A stretch of 64,000 nucleotides of DNA from Macrosoma leucophasiata (lineage: Eukaryota > Arthropoda > Insecta > Lepidoptera > Hedylidae): NCBI GenBank assembly GCA_036365455.1, contig JAWQUS010000020.1, forward strand, positions 8,963,001-9,027,000. The letters are read 5' to 3'. Position 1 is the stretch's first letter. Each line of letters starts with the position of its first letter. This document shows, one piece after another, positions 22,184 through 33,833 of this stretch. The position numbers and the translations under genes are program-made. The notes below the pieces were generated by a model. It made no database searches, was not told where the DNA came from, and was given only the letters and a program-made list of their open reading frames with translations.

Positions 22184-22553
22184 CTGCGTTGTGTCGTCGA
22201 TGATTCAAAGCAATATAGTACCTACCTACAACATCATCAGATCAATTCAGATCCAACAAATCGAGAATTGTAAGTAGTTTACAGTGTAGTTTAGACCTGT
22301 ATGTAGTAAAGGTGTGTTTTAATAATTGTGTAAAATTGGTTATGTTTTACGCCCGCAATGTACACTTTTCAGAACTCTGTTTTTTTGTTTAATGAATCAA
22401 TTATAATGATGGTTCAAATTAAATAAGACAACAGCTAAGTTGAAGGACAGAAGCACACACCATCACACCACAGCACAGCATGAACTGTTGGATGGATGAT
22501 CGATAGGAAATCGTTGTGTCTTCTGGGTTTACCTCATCGACGACACAACGCAG
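22184..22553. repeat. Distant 20-bp inverted repeat
   Basis: CTGCGTTGTGTCGTCGATGA at 22184-22203 is perfectly complementary to 22534-22553. A third related word CATCGACGA lies at 22169-22177. Confidence 0.7.
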
Positions 22554-22559
22554 TGGTTT

Positions 22560-23640
22560 ACCTAGTACGTCATAATAAAATAACAAGTCAAGAACACGCA
22601 ATCACCTGAAACTCTGTTCTGATATTTTAGATAAACTTTATTTAGGAGTAGTCATGTTGTAGCATGTTTTGTTCCCTATTTTGTACTGTTGTCTTTGCCG
22701 AACACTTTGACTGTTTGTCTCAAGCTACATAACTGTTTGTTTTCCCGCATCTCCCACTATCTATAGTGAAATGTAAGTAAACAACCTTTGAAAGGGCTCA
22801 GGCGTTCTCCTAGAGTGGTGGAATAAAACAAAATGAGCTTTGCTATTGATCCAGGAGGAACGTGCCGTTTAGTGATCCAACGAATATGAATGAGGTTCAT
22901 TGTAACCTATATCGTAGCTGCGTTTTGTTCCCAATTTTCTATAGTTTTGTCTTATGAAAAAGTAACAGTAGTGGTTTTATATCAATTGTATGGTTTTTGA
23001 TTTAATCAAGATCAAATTTAAGGTCGTATATATTTATTTCTTAGAATTGATATTTCTTTTTCGCTTTCAACATTCCTCTACAATATTTTAAACAAAAAGA
23101 AAGCCTCCGCAGATCATTTTATTTTTATAAGTATTCACGGCTGACTATGAACTTTTCCGCAGCATTGAATTGTTTTTTTAAACTTTTATTTTTTTAAAAT
23201 CAACTGAATTATCAACTGGCGACTATGATACTCGTACTAATATACTACGTGTGATAAAATCGTTAAAATAATTTTACCGTTTTTTTGGTATATAAGTGAG
23301 TTTCAGAAACAAAAATATCTATCCTGTTCGCCTATATTTCAGGCTCGTATCGTAGTTGAATGCAAGTAGCATTCAACTCGACCGTATTAAAAAGTATTTC
23401 GACCGTGTTTTCCCACAGACGGTGGACTGACATTAAGTAAATATTCCTGTAATTGCGTTGTCTAAAAAATGGGAAGATAAATTTTTTGGTCGCAAGGCGT
23501 ACGCCGCATACGAAATTAGCCACGCTGGGATTATTATTTGCGTAGCTGACATCCTAATTAACGTGACAGTTTTTTTTTCTTTGTCCGCGTAGTGGAATAA
23601 TGTGGCTCAGCTATCGTAAGTTTTGAGGAAAGCTTAATAA
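22560..23640. other. No recognisable gene
   Basis: AT-rich. A loose repeat of GTTTTGTTCCC...ATTTT...TTTTGTCTT (22665 and 22925) is the only structure seen. Confidence 0.4.
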
Positions 23641-23649
23641 TTTATTTTT

Positions 23650-23742
23650 ATCCTTTTTTATGTAATGAAGGTGGGAAAAAAGCATGCAGTTCACATTGAT
23701 GTCAAGTGATGACTGCAGCCTATAGACACCCACGCAAAGACA
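23650..23742 (-). mobile_element. Family A tail fragment
   Basis: TTTTTATGTAATG, GCAGTTCACATTGATGTCAA and CTATAGACACCCACGCAAAG on the plus strand. Confidence 0.75.
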
Positions 23743-24065
23743 GTATGGCAATCGTTCTCCTACGGCCGATTTGCCATTGGACTGTTCGTCGACAGGACGA
23801 TTCATTTATTTCCGTTTCCCCAGCAGAGTGCTTCACCTATGGACGTCCGTTTGCCGACAGAACCTTTGGTACTTATATGGCACTTTGACGACACACCGTC
23901 TCACCTACTGTATGTTTCACCGACACGACGATAAACCTTTATTTCTTTTAACTATAAGCCTTTTCATCCTTCGGTGTTGATTGGGCGAGATGGGGACCGT
24001 GGGCGCCTCCGACTTAGCCAGGTTAGGTCGAAGGGTTAGTTCATTCAGTGTTAGGTTTTTTTCTT
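23743..24065. repeat. Probable interspersed repeat, unclassified
   Basis: Moderately GC-rich stretch with CAGCAGAGTGCTTCACCTAT and GCGCCTCCGACTTAGCCAGG. Its abrupt composition change and lack of an open frame suggest a mobile fragment. Confidence 0.35.
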
Positions 24066-24294
24066 TGCTGACAGTCTTGTATTGTCTACTGCAGTGACTA
24101 CACTTTTATATATTAATTTACACAGGATGCATGCATAAAAAAATCTACGAATAAAAGTAGGTACATACTTTTTGTTTATCTAGAATCCATAGTCAACAAA
24201 ACCGTACTAATACAATATCCATAAATAAAGAGTTTTCATTAAATTATGTAAATGGAAAGTTTCCAAAGGAGATGTTGCAAAAATGTATGGACCT

Positions 24295-24326
24295 CCGGCC
24301 ATGTATTGTACACAATACATGGCCGG
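24295..24326. repeat. Perfect 15-bp-arm palindrome
   Basis: CCGGCCATGTATTGT, centre AC, then ACAATACATGGCCGG. Confidence 0.9.
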
Positions 24327-24329
24327 AAA

Positions 24330-25590
24330 AAACATTAAACAGGAAAAATCAATATTAAAACGATTTTTACTGCATATTATCCCTTATTTAGCTTTGTTTG
24401 CAGTTACAAAACATTATTTGCAGTTAGAATTGCAACTCAAAAACAAAATGGCGAATATGGCGGGCGATGTCTTTTTGCCATTTTCATTTTTTAAATTGTT
24501 TTTTATTACATAGTACTACAAGAATAAAAGTGATATTTTCTAAATACTATCAAATCGATTGATCCCAAGCGTCGGCTGTATCGCCGCCATGTTGAACATA
24601 GTTGAAAATGATAAAATCGTTTGAATTAAATGTGGTTATAACTCTAAAATATATTCTTGGATAAATTAATTGTAATTTTTTCAGATTCTTCTTTAATTTA
24701 CCCATTTTTTGAGGACGTGTACGAACCAGAGCAGAGCTCGCAACATCTCCTTTGTGACAATAAATCGACAATCATTGGTCGGCTACTCATTCCCAGTTGT
24801 TCTTGAGCCAAGATGCTCATATTATGAAATATTCTATTCATCCCCTCTTGTAGAGTGCACTTACTACAAATTTAAACCAGGAAAACCATTACACACAGAC
24901 TCGCGGACGATTTCGTCTCGTTCAGCTGTAAAAGCACTATCAAATAAAAGGATACGGCGTTGGAAATTGAATTTTTGTTTTCTCATTTTAGACTCATTTG
25001 TTATTGCGACTATGTTGGTAACTGAAAAACTACTCTGAACGTGAAGGGTTATTCAGTAACTAGTCAGGGGAAATTGGGGAATTATGCGGGATTTCGTGGT
25101 CTTAGAATTTTTCTGGGTTTATAAAATCGTTTTTCGATTAAGGAAACCGTTGCGAGTTATTAACTCTCAATTTTTGTTAAAATCAAGTGTCCCCTCTCCC
25201 CTTCTGTTCCATAAACGGTGGTGTTTGGAAAGATGAACAAAAATCCTTATGATTTTGTAACCAAATTAAAAGGAAAACTATTACAAATAGGTAGGCCTTA
25301 CAAAGTTTAGGGGAAATAGTTGATGAACTTATAAAATGTACTGAGAAACGGAACCTTACATTGTACTTAGATCGTCCGACATGTACTTGGATGGTTTTTC
25401 GTGAAAAATATAGAAGTTTTAGAGAAAAAAAACAGGTACATCTTTATGTTGTAAGATTACTGCGTACAGTTGGTACGCAGTAATTAAAATACTTAACAAA
25501 ATACCTACTTTGGTATTTGATATTTTAAGTAAAAATAAGGTTTAGTACCTACGTTCGAATACGTTGGTAAATTTCATCTTTATAGATGAT
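24330..25590. other. No supported gene; one unexplained ORF
   Basis: Holds a 109-codon plus-strand frame (24709-25038) preceded by a TTTTTTCAG acceptor-like site at 24676-24684. I do not recognise the protein and see no joined exon. The rest is AT-rich. Confidence 0.3.
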
Positions 25591-26124
25591 ATATACAGGG
25601 TAACAGGTTAAGTCGACCTATTCCCGTTAAGGGCGTGTAGTTTACATTGTTTCTGACTGATTTGTCTATGAAACACCCTATCCCAAATCTAACCGTTTTC
25701 GAGATATTTAAATTTAATTGTTTTTAATAAAAATAATCTCCTTAGTTATTTTGAAATTTATAAGCCTTATTATTACTGTTAGTCGATTTTTGCATGTAAA
25801 ATAAGATGCTTTATAACCTCAATAACCAAAATTTTACATAAAACGAATAAATAATTCGTTGCAGACGTTCTAAGCTTATAAAAAGGAACATGAAATTCGA
25901 AAGTTATTTGTTCTTTCAAGGATATTAAAAAAAAAAATATTGCGCCTGTCTTGCAGATCTGCTTAATAATATGCACGTTTTATCAGCTATCCAACGAGGT
26001 ATAAAAGAGATTAAAAAAACCTAGAAAAAAGGTAGAAAAACGTCGTTTTCGTAAGCTACAGGAGAGGCAAAAAAATTTAATAAAACAATACAGGTGAGAA
26101 CAAAACACAAAATTTATTAAACTA

Positions 26125-26340
26125 TCAAGTTTCGACAAAACATCTTAAAATCAAAAGTTCATGCTCAACATATCCACCTCGGTTTTGTACACATGCTTGC
26201 ATTCTTTTACGAAGCCCACTTTTTACTACACCAGTTGTCATTTCATTCGCCGCATTCATTATTCGTTCTCTCAACATTTCAACTGAGGAAATTGGGTTGG
26301 GAGCACTGTAAACATTGTAGTGTATATTTACTAGGTACAT
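26125..26340 (-). pseudogene. Tc1/mariner-type transposase C-terminus, fragment
   Basis: The minus-strand frame of 71 codons includes NPISSVEMLRERIMNAANEM and RKRMQACVQNRGGYVEHELL. This matches the end of Tc1-like transposases, where a segment starting I.S.E.L..RI is followed by R......C....GGH.EH. The catalytic part is absent and the sequence upstream on the minus strand has stops. A CAGGGTAACAGG word at 25598 could mark the element's end. Confidence 0.55.
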
Positions 26341-26795
26341 CAGATTTGTTAATCTATATTATTTGTTCACTATTTTCCTAACCTCATTTGATAACTTGGA
26401 ATTGGAAAGTATGAAAGTAGGTACATGTCATTTATTTCAGGTTGTTCGTGATTAAAAAACTCGCGCTCTCATTTTATACAGCGGAAATAAAAACTGAAAA
26501 TTTTCTGAACTTAAATTGCCCCATTTTACTGCAGTCAAAAGAGGAATGAAAAGAAAAGTTCGCTTTTCATGACACATAGATTATTCTTTGTGGCCTCTTT
26601 TGTCCACAATGCATGTGAATTTTAAAATAAAATTTTATGACTCTCCTTACCAGAATCCAATTTCCATTTCTGAGCTCGTTTGGTATTTACTATACAAAGA
26701 TGGCATGGCATATATTTCTTATGTCAGTATCTTGGTGATACAGTACTATAAACAACAAGCAATTTTAAGAAAGTAATTTAAAAAAATGATTATAA

Positions 26796-27068
26796 TGGCT
26801 CCAGTAACGGAGTTCGCGGGCATAGGCACCACTGCATTACCTAATATACTTGCCGCTAAATGGTAGTGTTCAGCACTATCGTGTTCCGGTCAGGTGGTAA
26901 TGTACGGCCCTGTAATTTCCGGCACAGGCGGCATAACACCATAGGCCTCAGGAGTGGTAACGCATCTGCATTTCGACCTTGTTTTTTGTGTGGGTCTATA
27001 GGCTGCAGTCATCACTTATCATCAATGTGAACTGCATGCTTGTTTACCACTTACATTACAAAAAAAAA
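26796..27068 (+). mobile_element. Family A SINE-like copy, near full length
   Basis: Starts TGGCTCCAGTAACGG, contains CACTATCGTGTTCCGGTCAG and ATCAATGTGAACTGCATGCT, ends ACAAAAAAAA. Confidence 0.9.
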
Positions 27069-27082
27069 CTAACAGAAGAATT

Positions 27083-27130
27083 ATTTTCCACCCGAGGGTG
27101 ATAGGGTCGTCAAGTCCCAACGCCTTCGAT
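27083..27130 (-). repeat. Family E repeat fragment
   Basis: GGGTCGTCAAGTCCCAACGCC is, reversed, close to AAGGCGTTGGGACGTGACGA at 52479. A GATGTGACGACCCC word at 29934 may be a third. Confidence 0.4.
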
Positions 27131-28085
27131 TCGTAATGTGTTTTTTATTCTAATTTATCTAAAGTCTATATGAACAAAGTTTGACACGAATGAGACATGA
27201 CGTTCGTCTTGTTTGAATTATCTACTCACTTGATCAACAAATTTTCCCGCTTTGTACAAAGTCAACAACGTGCGCACTGTGAATTTCAGCTAAATGTCAC
27301 GCTCAGATAAGTATTTCAGAATATATTTAAAGAATCCTCGATCAAATTCACGCACAATTTAACTTACAACGCAATAAAATATCCATTAATTTCGAAGATG
27401 GCCATTTTCCGGTACACTGAGCATTGAGCGGTTTAGATTTTTGGGGAGCTACTGCTAACATAAAGTTATTTGCATAATCATGTTCTTCAGAAATGTATTG
27501 CTATAGTATATTATAGATATGTAATGGTGTATTTCGGTATTCATATGTAAGGACTATATAACACAATTTTAGCAACAATACAATTTCATTTTGTCCATTG
27601 TTATGTCTCTTCTGTCAAGGACAATGTTAGCTAGATTAGACAAAACAGAATAAGCAGAGAGAAGCAGATTATTATCTTAGTTCTTAATTAAAATATCAGC
27701 GGCAAGTATTTCAAAGTATAAAGTAAGAAGCAAATAAATAAAGAAAAAACCAAACTATACTAAAACAAACTCGCGTCCAGCTCATTAGCAATAATGTATC
27801 AACCGAATTTAATTTTGTTAAGTAACGAACATTATTTTTATTCTTATTGTATAAATAATATGAAGCCAGATGAAATATAGCCGGAAACACTCAAGAAGAG
27901 TAGTTTTACAGAAAACTAATATCAGTGTTTGCCAAGCAGTTCGCATTTGGCGAATTGGGGTGACAATAAAGACGGTAAGAGGAATAGAGCGGACGCAGAC
28001 AGGAGTTTAATATTAAAAATAGAAGTAATTGCAATGAGAAATACAATATTGTTTATAACGGACAAAGATTAAAAGGAAGGATATA
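27131..28085. other. No recognisable gene
   Basis: AT-rich. At 27911-27937 ACAGAAAACTAATATCAGTG plus TTTGCCA recurs at 48218-48244, a dispersed repeat of unknown type. Confidence 0.4.
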
Positions 28086-28090
28086 AAACC

Positions 28091-28383
28091 TTTTTTTTTT
28101 TTTATGTAATCGCTGTGGCAAACAAGCATGCAGTTCACATTGATGTTAAGTGATGACTGCAGCCTATAGACATCCACAAAAAGACCACGATCAAAATGCA
28201 GATGCGTTACCACTCCTGAGGCCTAAGGTGTTATGCCTCTGTGCCGGAAATTACAGGGCCATACATTACCACCTGACCGGAACACGATAGTGCTGAACAC
28301 TCTACCATTTAGCGGCAAGTATATTAGGTAATGCGGTGGTGCCTACGCCCGCGAGCTCCGTCACTGGAGCTCTACCACCAGTA
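28091..28383 (-). mobile_element. Family A SINE-like copy, near full length
   Basis: T-run, GCAGTTCACATTGATGTTAA, CGGAACACGATAGTGCTG, GCCCGCGAGCTCCGTCACTG and CTACCACCAGTA. Confidence 0.92.
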
Positions 28384-28700
28384 GGAACCTATTGCTTATT
28401 TTTGACTTTAGATGAAAGTTGCAAATATAAACTGAAATATAAATTTAAAAAATTACACTGGTAGGTAGAAGGTAAAAATTCGAGTGGCATTGTTTTAAAT
28501 TAAAAGTACTCATAACATTAGTTTAAAAAAATAATAACAGGCACTAAAAATAAAGACCGAAAAGAATAATTTCTAATTATTCGTTACATTTAAATTAAAT
28601 TTACAAATATTAATATAGGTAGATATCTACTGAAAATTTCAAGATAACATATTGCGTATAACTTTGTGTGTGTGTGTGGTTTATTTGAAAAGGTTCATTA

Positions 28701-28905
28701 CAGCACTATCGTGTTCCGGTCAGGTGGTAAAGTACGGCTCTGTAATTTCCGGCACAGAGACATAACACCTAAGGCCTCAGGAGTGGTAACGCATCCGCAT
28801 TTTGACCTTAGTCTTTATATGGGTGTTTATAGGCTGCAGTCATCACTTAACATCAATGTGAACTGCATGCTTGATTGCCACTGCCATTACATTAAAAAAA
28901 AAAAC
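28701..28905 (+). mobile_element. Family A copy, 5' truncated
   Basis: CAGCACTATCGTGTTCCGGT through ACATCAATGTGAACTGCATG and an A-run. Confidence 0.88.
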
Positions 28906-29536
28906 TTCTAATGCTTATTTACCACCTTCGTTGCATAAAAAAATTATGTATTGTGATCGGTGTTCGCTTTGTACCTACCTATAATCTAAAAGTAAATAAA
29001 TTAAGGCAATCGTGTATTGGCCGGGTCTATTCCTCACAATCGTCTTCTGGATTCATACAATACTGGCGCTTATCGGTACCGCGCAACGTTATTAAATAAA
29101 CAGACAGCTACGAACCCTTCGCAACTGTGAGGATTACTGCAGACACTAGATTCCAAATGTAATCTGTGTTTGCCAGTTGCAAATATATTGTAATGTGCAT
29201 GTGAGCGTTAGCACATTTTTACTAAGTTACTTTTTCAATTATCTTTTATAGCTCAACAACGCGCGACTAAATATTTTTGGTGAATTTATATTTAATTACA
29301 AAATGATTTAATTTTGTGATGATAATTTATACAATCTTTATGTCCATACACTACACATTTTGAACTTATAATCAATGATTCCCAAACTAGGTCGACTTGT
29401 ATCTTGGGGATCACCTTCCGTTATGTATCATATCAAGTTGGTTTCTATCTACATAGTAAAATAAAATAATAAGAAGAACATTACCTGAAATAACTGATAA
29501 AATCATTAATAGACTTTTAGGTTATTTAAATTCTTA

Positions 29537-29682
29537 CCCCCTTATTCATAAAAGTATTTTAGCTAAAGTGTTACTAATCTCTCCTTTGTCTTTTTCTATC
29601 CTGCATATTTGACAATGTAACTGACAGAGACAAAGCATTCTATAGCTAAAACGTATCTAATGTACGTTTATGAATAAGGGGG
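29537..29682. mobile_element. 146-bp MITE, sister of 17992-18138
   Basis: CCCCCTTATTCATAAAAGT at the left and ACGTTTATGAATAAGGGGG at the right form inverted ends. TA lies on both flanks. The interior is the same as in the other copy. Confidence 0.88.
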
Positions 29683-29738
29683 TAAAAATACAATCAAATT
29701 AAAATTATGCTCTCTGTGCGAGCGTGCGTGCGTGCATA

Positions 29739-29741
<3 letters not shown>

Positions 29742-29810
<69 letters not shown>

Positions 29811-29862
29811 TGTGTGTGTATTCTTGTGTATGTGTGTGTGTGTGTAATGGATGTGGGTGTGT
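29742..29862. repeat. (GT)n microsatellite
   Basis: About 33 uninterrupted GT units to 29807, then imperfect GT to 29862. Open frames over it are artefacts. Confidence 0.97.
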
Positions 29863-30039
29863 GTGCGAGTCCTGTATGTCATATTAGACATCTAACAAGT
29901 CATTAATAAGATTAGTCTAACATTGCAGGCATGGGGATGTGACGACCCCATCGCCCTCTTGTCGAGGAGATTTATTCCGTTAGTGCAGTCAGTCAACCGA
30001 ACAGTGGCGGCAGAAAAAATGTAATAATTGGTGACAGTT

Positions 30040-30130
30040 AAACCATTTCAATAGGTCGGTGTATATTTAGTAACGTGGGATGGGTAGCAGCGACCCTCCA
30101 TTAATCTACCGCCACTGCGATCGAAAATAA
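30040..30130 (+). repeat. Family G repeat fragment
   Basis: GGTCGGTGTATATTTAGTAACG and GGATGGGTAGCAGCG, with CGCCACTGCGATCG, correspond to words at 2950-3030. Confidence 0.5.
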
Positions 30131-30980
30131 AAGTAACAAACGAGTATGTAACAAAATACAAAAAAATATTTGTCGTAATATTTATTTTTCGCAATAACAC
30201 ATGCGAGTGAACTTTATAAATTAAAGAAAACACGGAAAGAAAAATTTGACTTCGGATAGGAATCGAACCTTTCACCGTCAAATTATGCTTTCCCTTTTTG
30301 ATTTTTTAACAGATTTAGGGTTACGGATTTAATATGTCGTTGATGAATGTCAGCTGCTGTCTTGCTATTTAAACTGTGAATGTTCATGTTCATACATAAA
30401 CGACATTACACAAATCTGCCTTCTCCTTCTCTAAATTAAAAGCGTGCAGTTACTATTGTGTGATGAATCTGAAGTAAAATAACGATAACAGGATACGATA
30501 ATTCTAGAGGGTAGCCTCCGAAGACAAAGTTCACCTTTCATTTACAAAGTAAACCCCAAGTTAACCCTCAAAACTCATTAAAAGTAAATCCGGTGCATTT
30601 TCTAAAGACGTTGAATTAAAGCTTCTTCAAAGAAATTTTCTTAAAACTGCAAGCGTGGAGCGTGCCTCATTTGCCACTATTGAGGCATTTCCCCATAGTT
30701 CAATGCGCTACGTCCCGTTTAAAATAAACTTAAGATTGAATCGTTCCAGGATTCAACGCTCCTTATTTATCCTTTTCATAAAAGACACTCCAATCTTATA
30801 TTGATGGAAGTACCTAGTAGTTGGTAGTAGTAATAAATATATCTTTGGAAAATATTGAAACTTGATTAAAGATTTTCAAGAGGTTAGTATATTTTCAAAT
30901 TGATTTTGGCAGAGGTAGGTATTGTGCTGTTTGTTTTTAGATGTTAGTCTTCATTTTAAATGACAAACCTACAGAGTTTG
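30131..30980. other. No recognisable gene
   Basis: A B-box-like GGTTCGATTCC is present on the minus strand near 30262 but without a matching tRNA body. Otherwise AT-rich unique-looking DNA. Confidence 0.4.
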
Positions 30981-30981
30981 A

Positions 30982-31859
30982 GTTATTCGTCATCTCGCAC
31001 GACAAAAATTTGCACGATTCGGGCGACTAGGCACCTTCTGAATTTACCTAATATTTCTGTCATCAACTCGCACGCTCATACAATGTACAGCCAGGTAAAT
31101 AAATTTAAGAAACGACATTGCAACTGCTACTAACTAACTACTGTTATTTTGTTATATTTAAAACAGATTTATACATAAAAATAAAAATAAAAAATCGGTC
31201 GTACATTATATGTATTGACAATTATTGTATATTATAAGAAGTAGTTATAGTAACAAGCCAAATTCTTTTGTGATATTGTAGATTCTATTTCATATTTTTG
31301 ATTTAAATGTAGGTACATACTAAAATTATGATATTTTTAGGAAACCAGAAGTGGAAATAAACAAAAAACACGAATCACACTATACTTATTTACTAATTGT
31401 TACAAATATTCAAATTTAGCGGAAATTTAAACAAAATTATGAACTTTTTAATAACATAGAAATCCCATTTAGTATTTAACTACACGCGAAATTAAGAGGC
31501 AACAAAAAGGCAGTTTGACCACTCAAACGGGCAGAGGTTCCCCTAGCCAAGTGAGCTCGACAAGAACTGAACGCAGACTGACTTTGCAAGTTCTCATATT
31601 GACAATAGGCTCCGCGCACTCGAAGCCCTCCACCATCACGAGATCCGTCACTCTTCCTCTAACAATATAATAATATTTTGTTTTATTTAAAAGACCAACC
31701 AAAAAATTATCAAACGTTTTTAAAAAGGATTTTTGTAGTTGACTGTACATAGTTACCTCACAATTTTAAAATCGAGGGAGTTGATGACAGAAATATTATT
31801 TAAATTCATGCCAAGTCGCCCGATCATGCGAATTTTTGTCGTGCGAGATGACGAATAAC
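30982..31859. mobile_element. 878-bp element with ~85-bp terminal inverted repeats
   Basis: Left arm 30982-31068 begins GTTATTCGTCATCTCGCACG; right arm 31778-31859 ends with its complement. Further arm words (GATCGGGCGACTTGGCA-like, AATATTTCTGTCATCAACTC) match in inverted order with some mismatches. No clean TSD was found. The interior holds the exon-like block 31523-31670. Confidence 0.8.
31523..31670 (-). other. Exon-like block inside TIR element, unrecognised
   Basis: On the minus strand, TATTGTTAG (acceptor-like) is followed by an open frame VTDLVMVEGFECAEPIVNMR then TCKVSLRSVLVELTWLGEPL, ending at a stop. Composition is more GC-rich and codon-like than its surroundings. I do not recognise the protein. 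It could be a captured gene fragment or chance. Confidence 0.3.
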
Positions 31860-32399
31860 CCAGAATTTTGTCTGAGTTACTAAGTACATAGGACGCAGTA
31901 AACTATAGAACGCGCTAGACGTTCAGGTGCCTACCTAAATTTGTAATTGACTAAACAGTCGTACACAGGTACTACACCTGTAAAGTATTCTCTATCAAAT
32001 TTAATGTTAAAGTTTACTAAGCTCTAAGGATTTCGAGCTTCAGACAATTTTAAGATTGACAGGAGTCATCAGGTTTGACGTGCGAGAGCGTAGGGGCAGA
32101 ATTCGCTCATAAATCTTCTAAAAGGAGCGGTTTACATGAGCATGGTTGTAATGTTTTAATTAATGTACGCATATAATAATAAAGTGGAAGGCTATAGATA
32201 ACACCTGAAATATTCTTCATTAATTGTTTTTTGACTTGCTAGTCTCAGTAGTAGTAGTGCAAAATCTCAATAAATATTTTACAATTTTAGATGGGAAGAC
32301 CAAAAGAAAACATATTGTAAAAAGAGTTTGCAAATAACAAACGTACCAAATGTGAAATGCTTTTTTATGTTGCTTTGTTTTGTTTATGTTGTTACACTT
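31860..32399. other. No recognisable gene
   Basis: AT-rich, no repeat landmark seen. Confidence 0.4.
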
Positions 32400-32679
32400 T
32401 ACTGGTGGTAGAGCTCTAGTGACGGAGCTTGCGGGCGTAGGCACCACCGCATTACCTAATATACTTGCCGCTAAATGGTAGTGTTTAGCACTATCGTGTT
32501 CCGGTCAGGTGGTAATGTACGGCCCTGTAATTACTGGCACAGAGGCATAATACCTTAGGCATCAGGAGTGGTAACGCATCTGCATTTTGGTCTTTGTGTG
32601 GGTGTCTATAGGCTGCAGTCATCACTTAACATCAATGTGAACTGCATGCATGTTTGCCACTTCCATTACATAAAAAAAG
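32400..32679 (+). mobile_element. Family A SINE-like copy, near full length
   Basis: ACTGGTGGTAGAGCTCTAGT head, CACTATCGTGTTCCGGTCAG, ACATCAATGTGAACTGCATG and CATAAAAAAAG end. Closely similar to 8489-8775 (both have ATAATACCTTAGGCATCAGG). Confidence 0.93.
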
Positions 32680-32910
32680 AAACTAGCTTGCTTTTCTTTT
32701 AGTATAATATTTGTTTCCATAAAGCTGCTCAATATTTTTATTACTAAAATGTCGGCATGTAAGACAAAGTTTTGCAACTTCGGGTTAAGCGTTGACGTTC
32801 ACGTCAATTGAGTAGGCCCCATGATGGATGGAACTGCTGTAATAGGGTCGAGTTCAACCCTTTAGACTGTCTACATTAAAGAGTTTTTGGTAGATCCATC
32901 TTTTTTTGGT

Positions 32911-33035
32911 CTTTTTTTAATGTACTTCATGGAGGTTGCAAACAAGCATGCAGTTTACATTGATGTTTAGTGATGACTGCTGCCTATAGGCACTTACACA
33001 GAGACCAAGGTCAAAATGCAGATGCGTTATCATTC
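32911..33035 (-). mobile_element. Family A tail fragment
   Basis: CAGTTTACATTGATGTTTAG, CTATAGGCACTTACACAGAG and TCAAAATGCAGATGCGTTA, reversed tail of the family. Confidence 0.75.
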
Positions 33036-33265
33036 GAATATCTAAATAAAAAAAAAAACGTAATTATGTTGTTCTTAAAAAATAGATACGTCTAATGTTC
33101 ATTTCCTGATACCAAATGTAACTAATGGTAGATGTATGTACCTACCTTAACGTTAATCGTTAATAATGTAAATAGTAAAGAATTAATTGAAACACCGAAT
33201 AAACTTAAAACTATGTAGAAATTGATAACAATAAACAGGTATTATACATGATGAATGTGATAGAT

Positions 33266-33383
33266 CAGTATTTCCCAAACATTCTTCTGTCATGGCCCGG
33301 TAATTTACACACTGCCCCTTCGTGACCCATTTTTATTTCCATAGCCCGGTACCGGGTCGCGATCCGTAAAATGGGAAAAGCTG
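33266..33383. mobile_element. 118-bp hAT-type MITE with 8-bp target duplication
   Basis: Left end CAGTATTTCCCAAACATT, right end complement of CAGCTTTTCCCATTTTAC. The 8-mer TGATAGAT flanks both sides (33258-33265, 33384-33391). No coding capacity. Confidence 0.88.
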
Positions 33384-33833
33384 TGATAGATGTTAAAAAA
33401 TAGGTGACCATAAGCATTAATTGTTCCATTTAGGTACCTTTGGTTATATAGTATACGTATTGGATTATATACCTAGTACAATTTTATGTGCCATTTAGAG
33501 AAACACATCAGAATCAGAAATTTGAACGATTCACAAATACTAATTAACAAATGAAAGAGCTAATTTCGCCAGCGTTGGTTTCACAAGTTGAAAGCTAATT
33601 ACGGATTTATCTCGTTCTAATTTCCGGAGTTGATTTCGTTGAATTAGTATTACAGAATGGAATGGGACAGTACCTACTCATACAGAATTAACACCATTCA
33701 AAACATTGTAAATACCTATTATGTTCCAAGAATATCTTTTTTCTATTGTACCTATTCTAATTTTAATTTATTCATTAATTATAGTAACGTTTGTTTAAAC
33801 ATTGTTATTCATTATGAAGAATAAATCGCCTCT

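Noticed and set aside
29694..29906. Open frames on both strands over the GT repeat (poly Cys-Val, poly His-Thr)
   Set aside because: Pure microsatellite translation.
30250..30290. B-box-like GGTTCGATTCC on the minus strand
   Set aside because: No A box or tRNA body at the right distance, and no copy elsewhere in the window.
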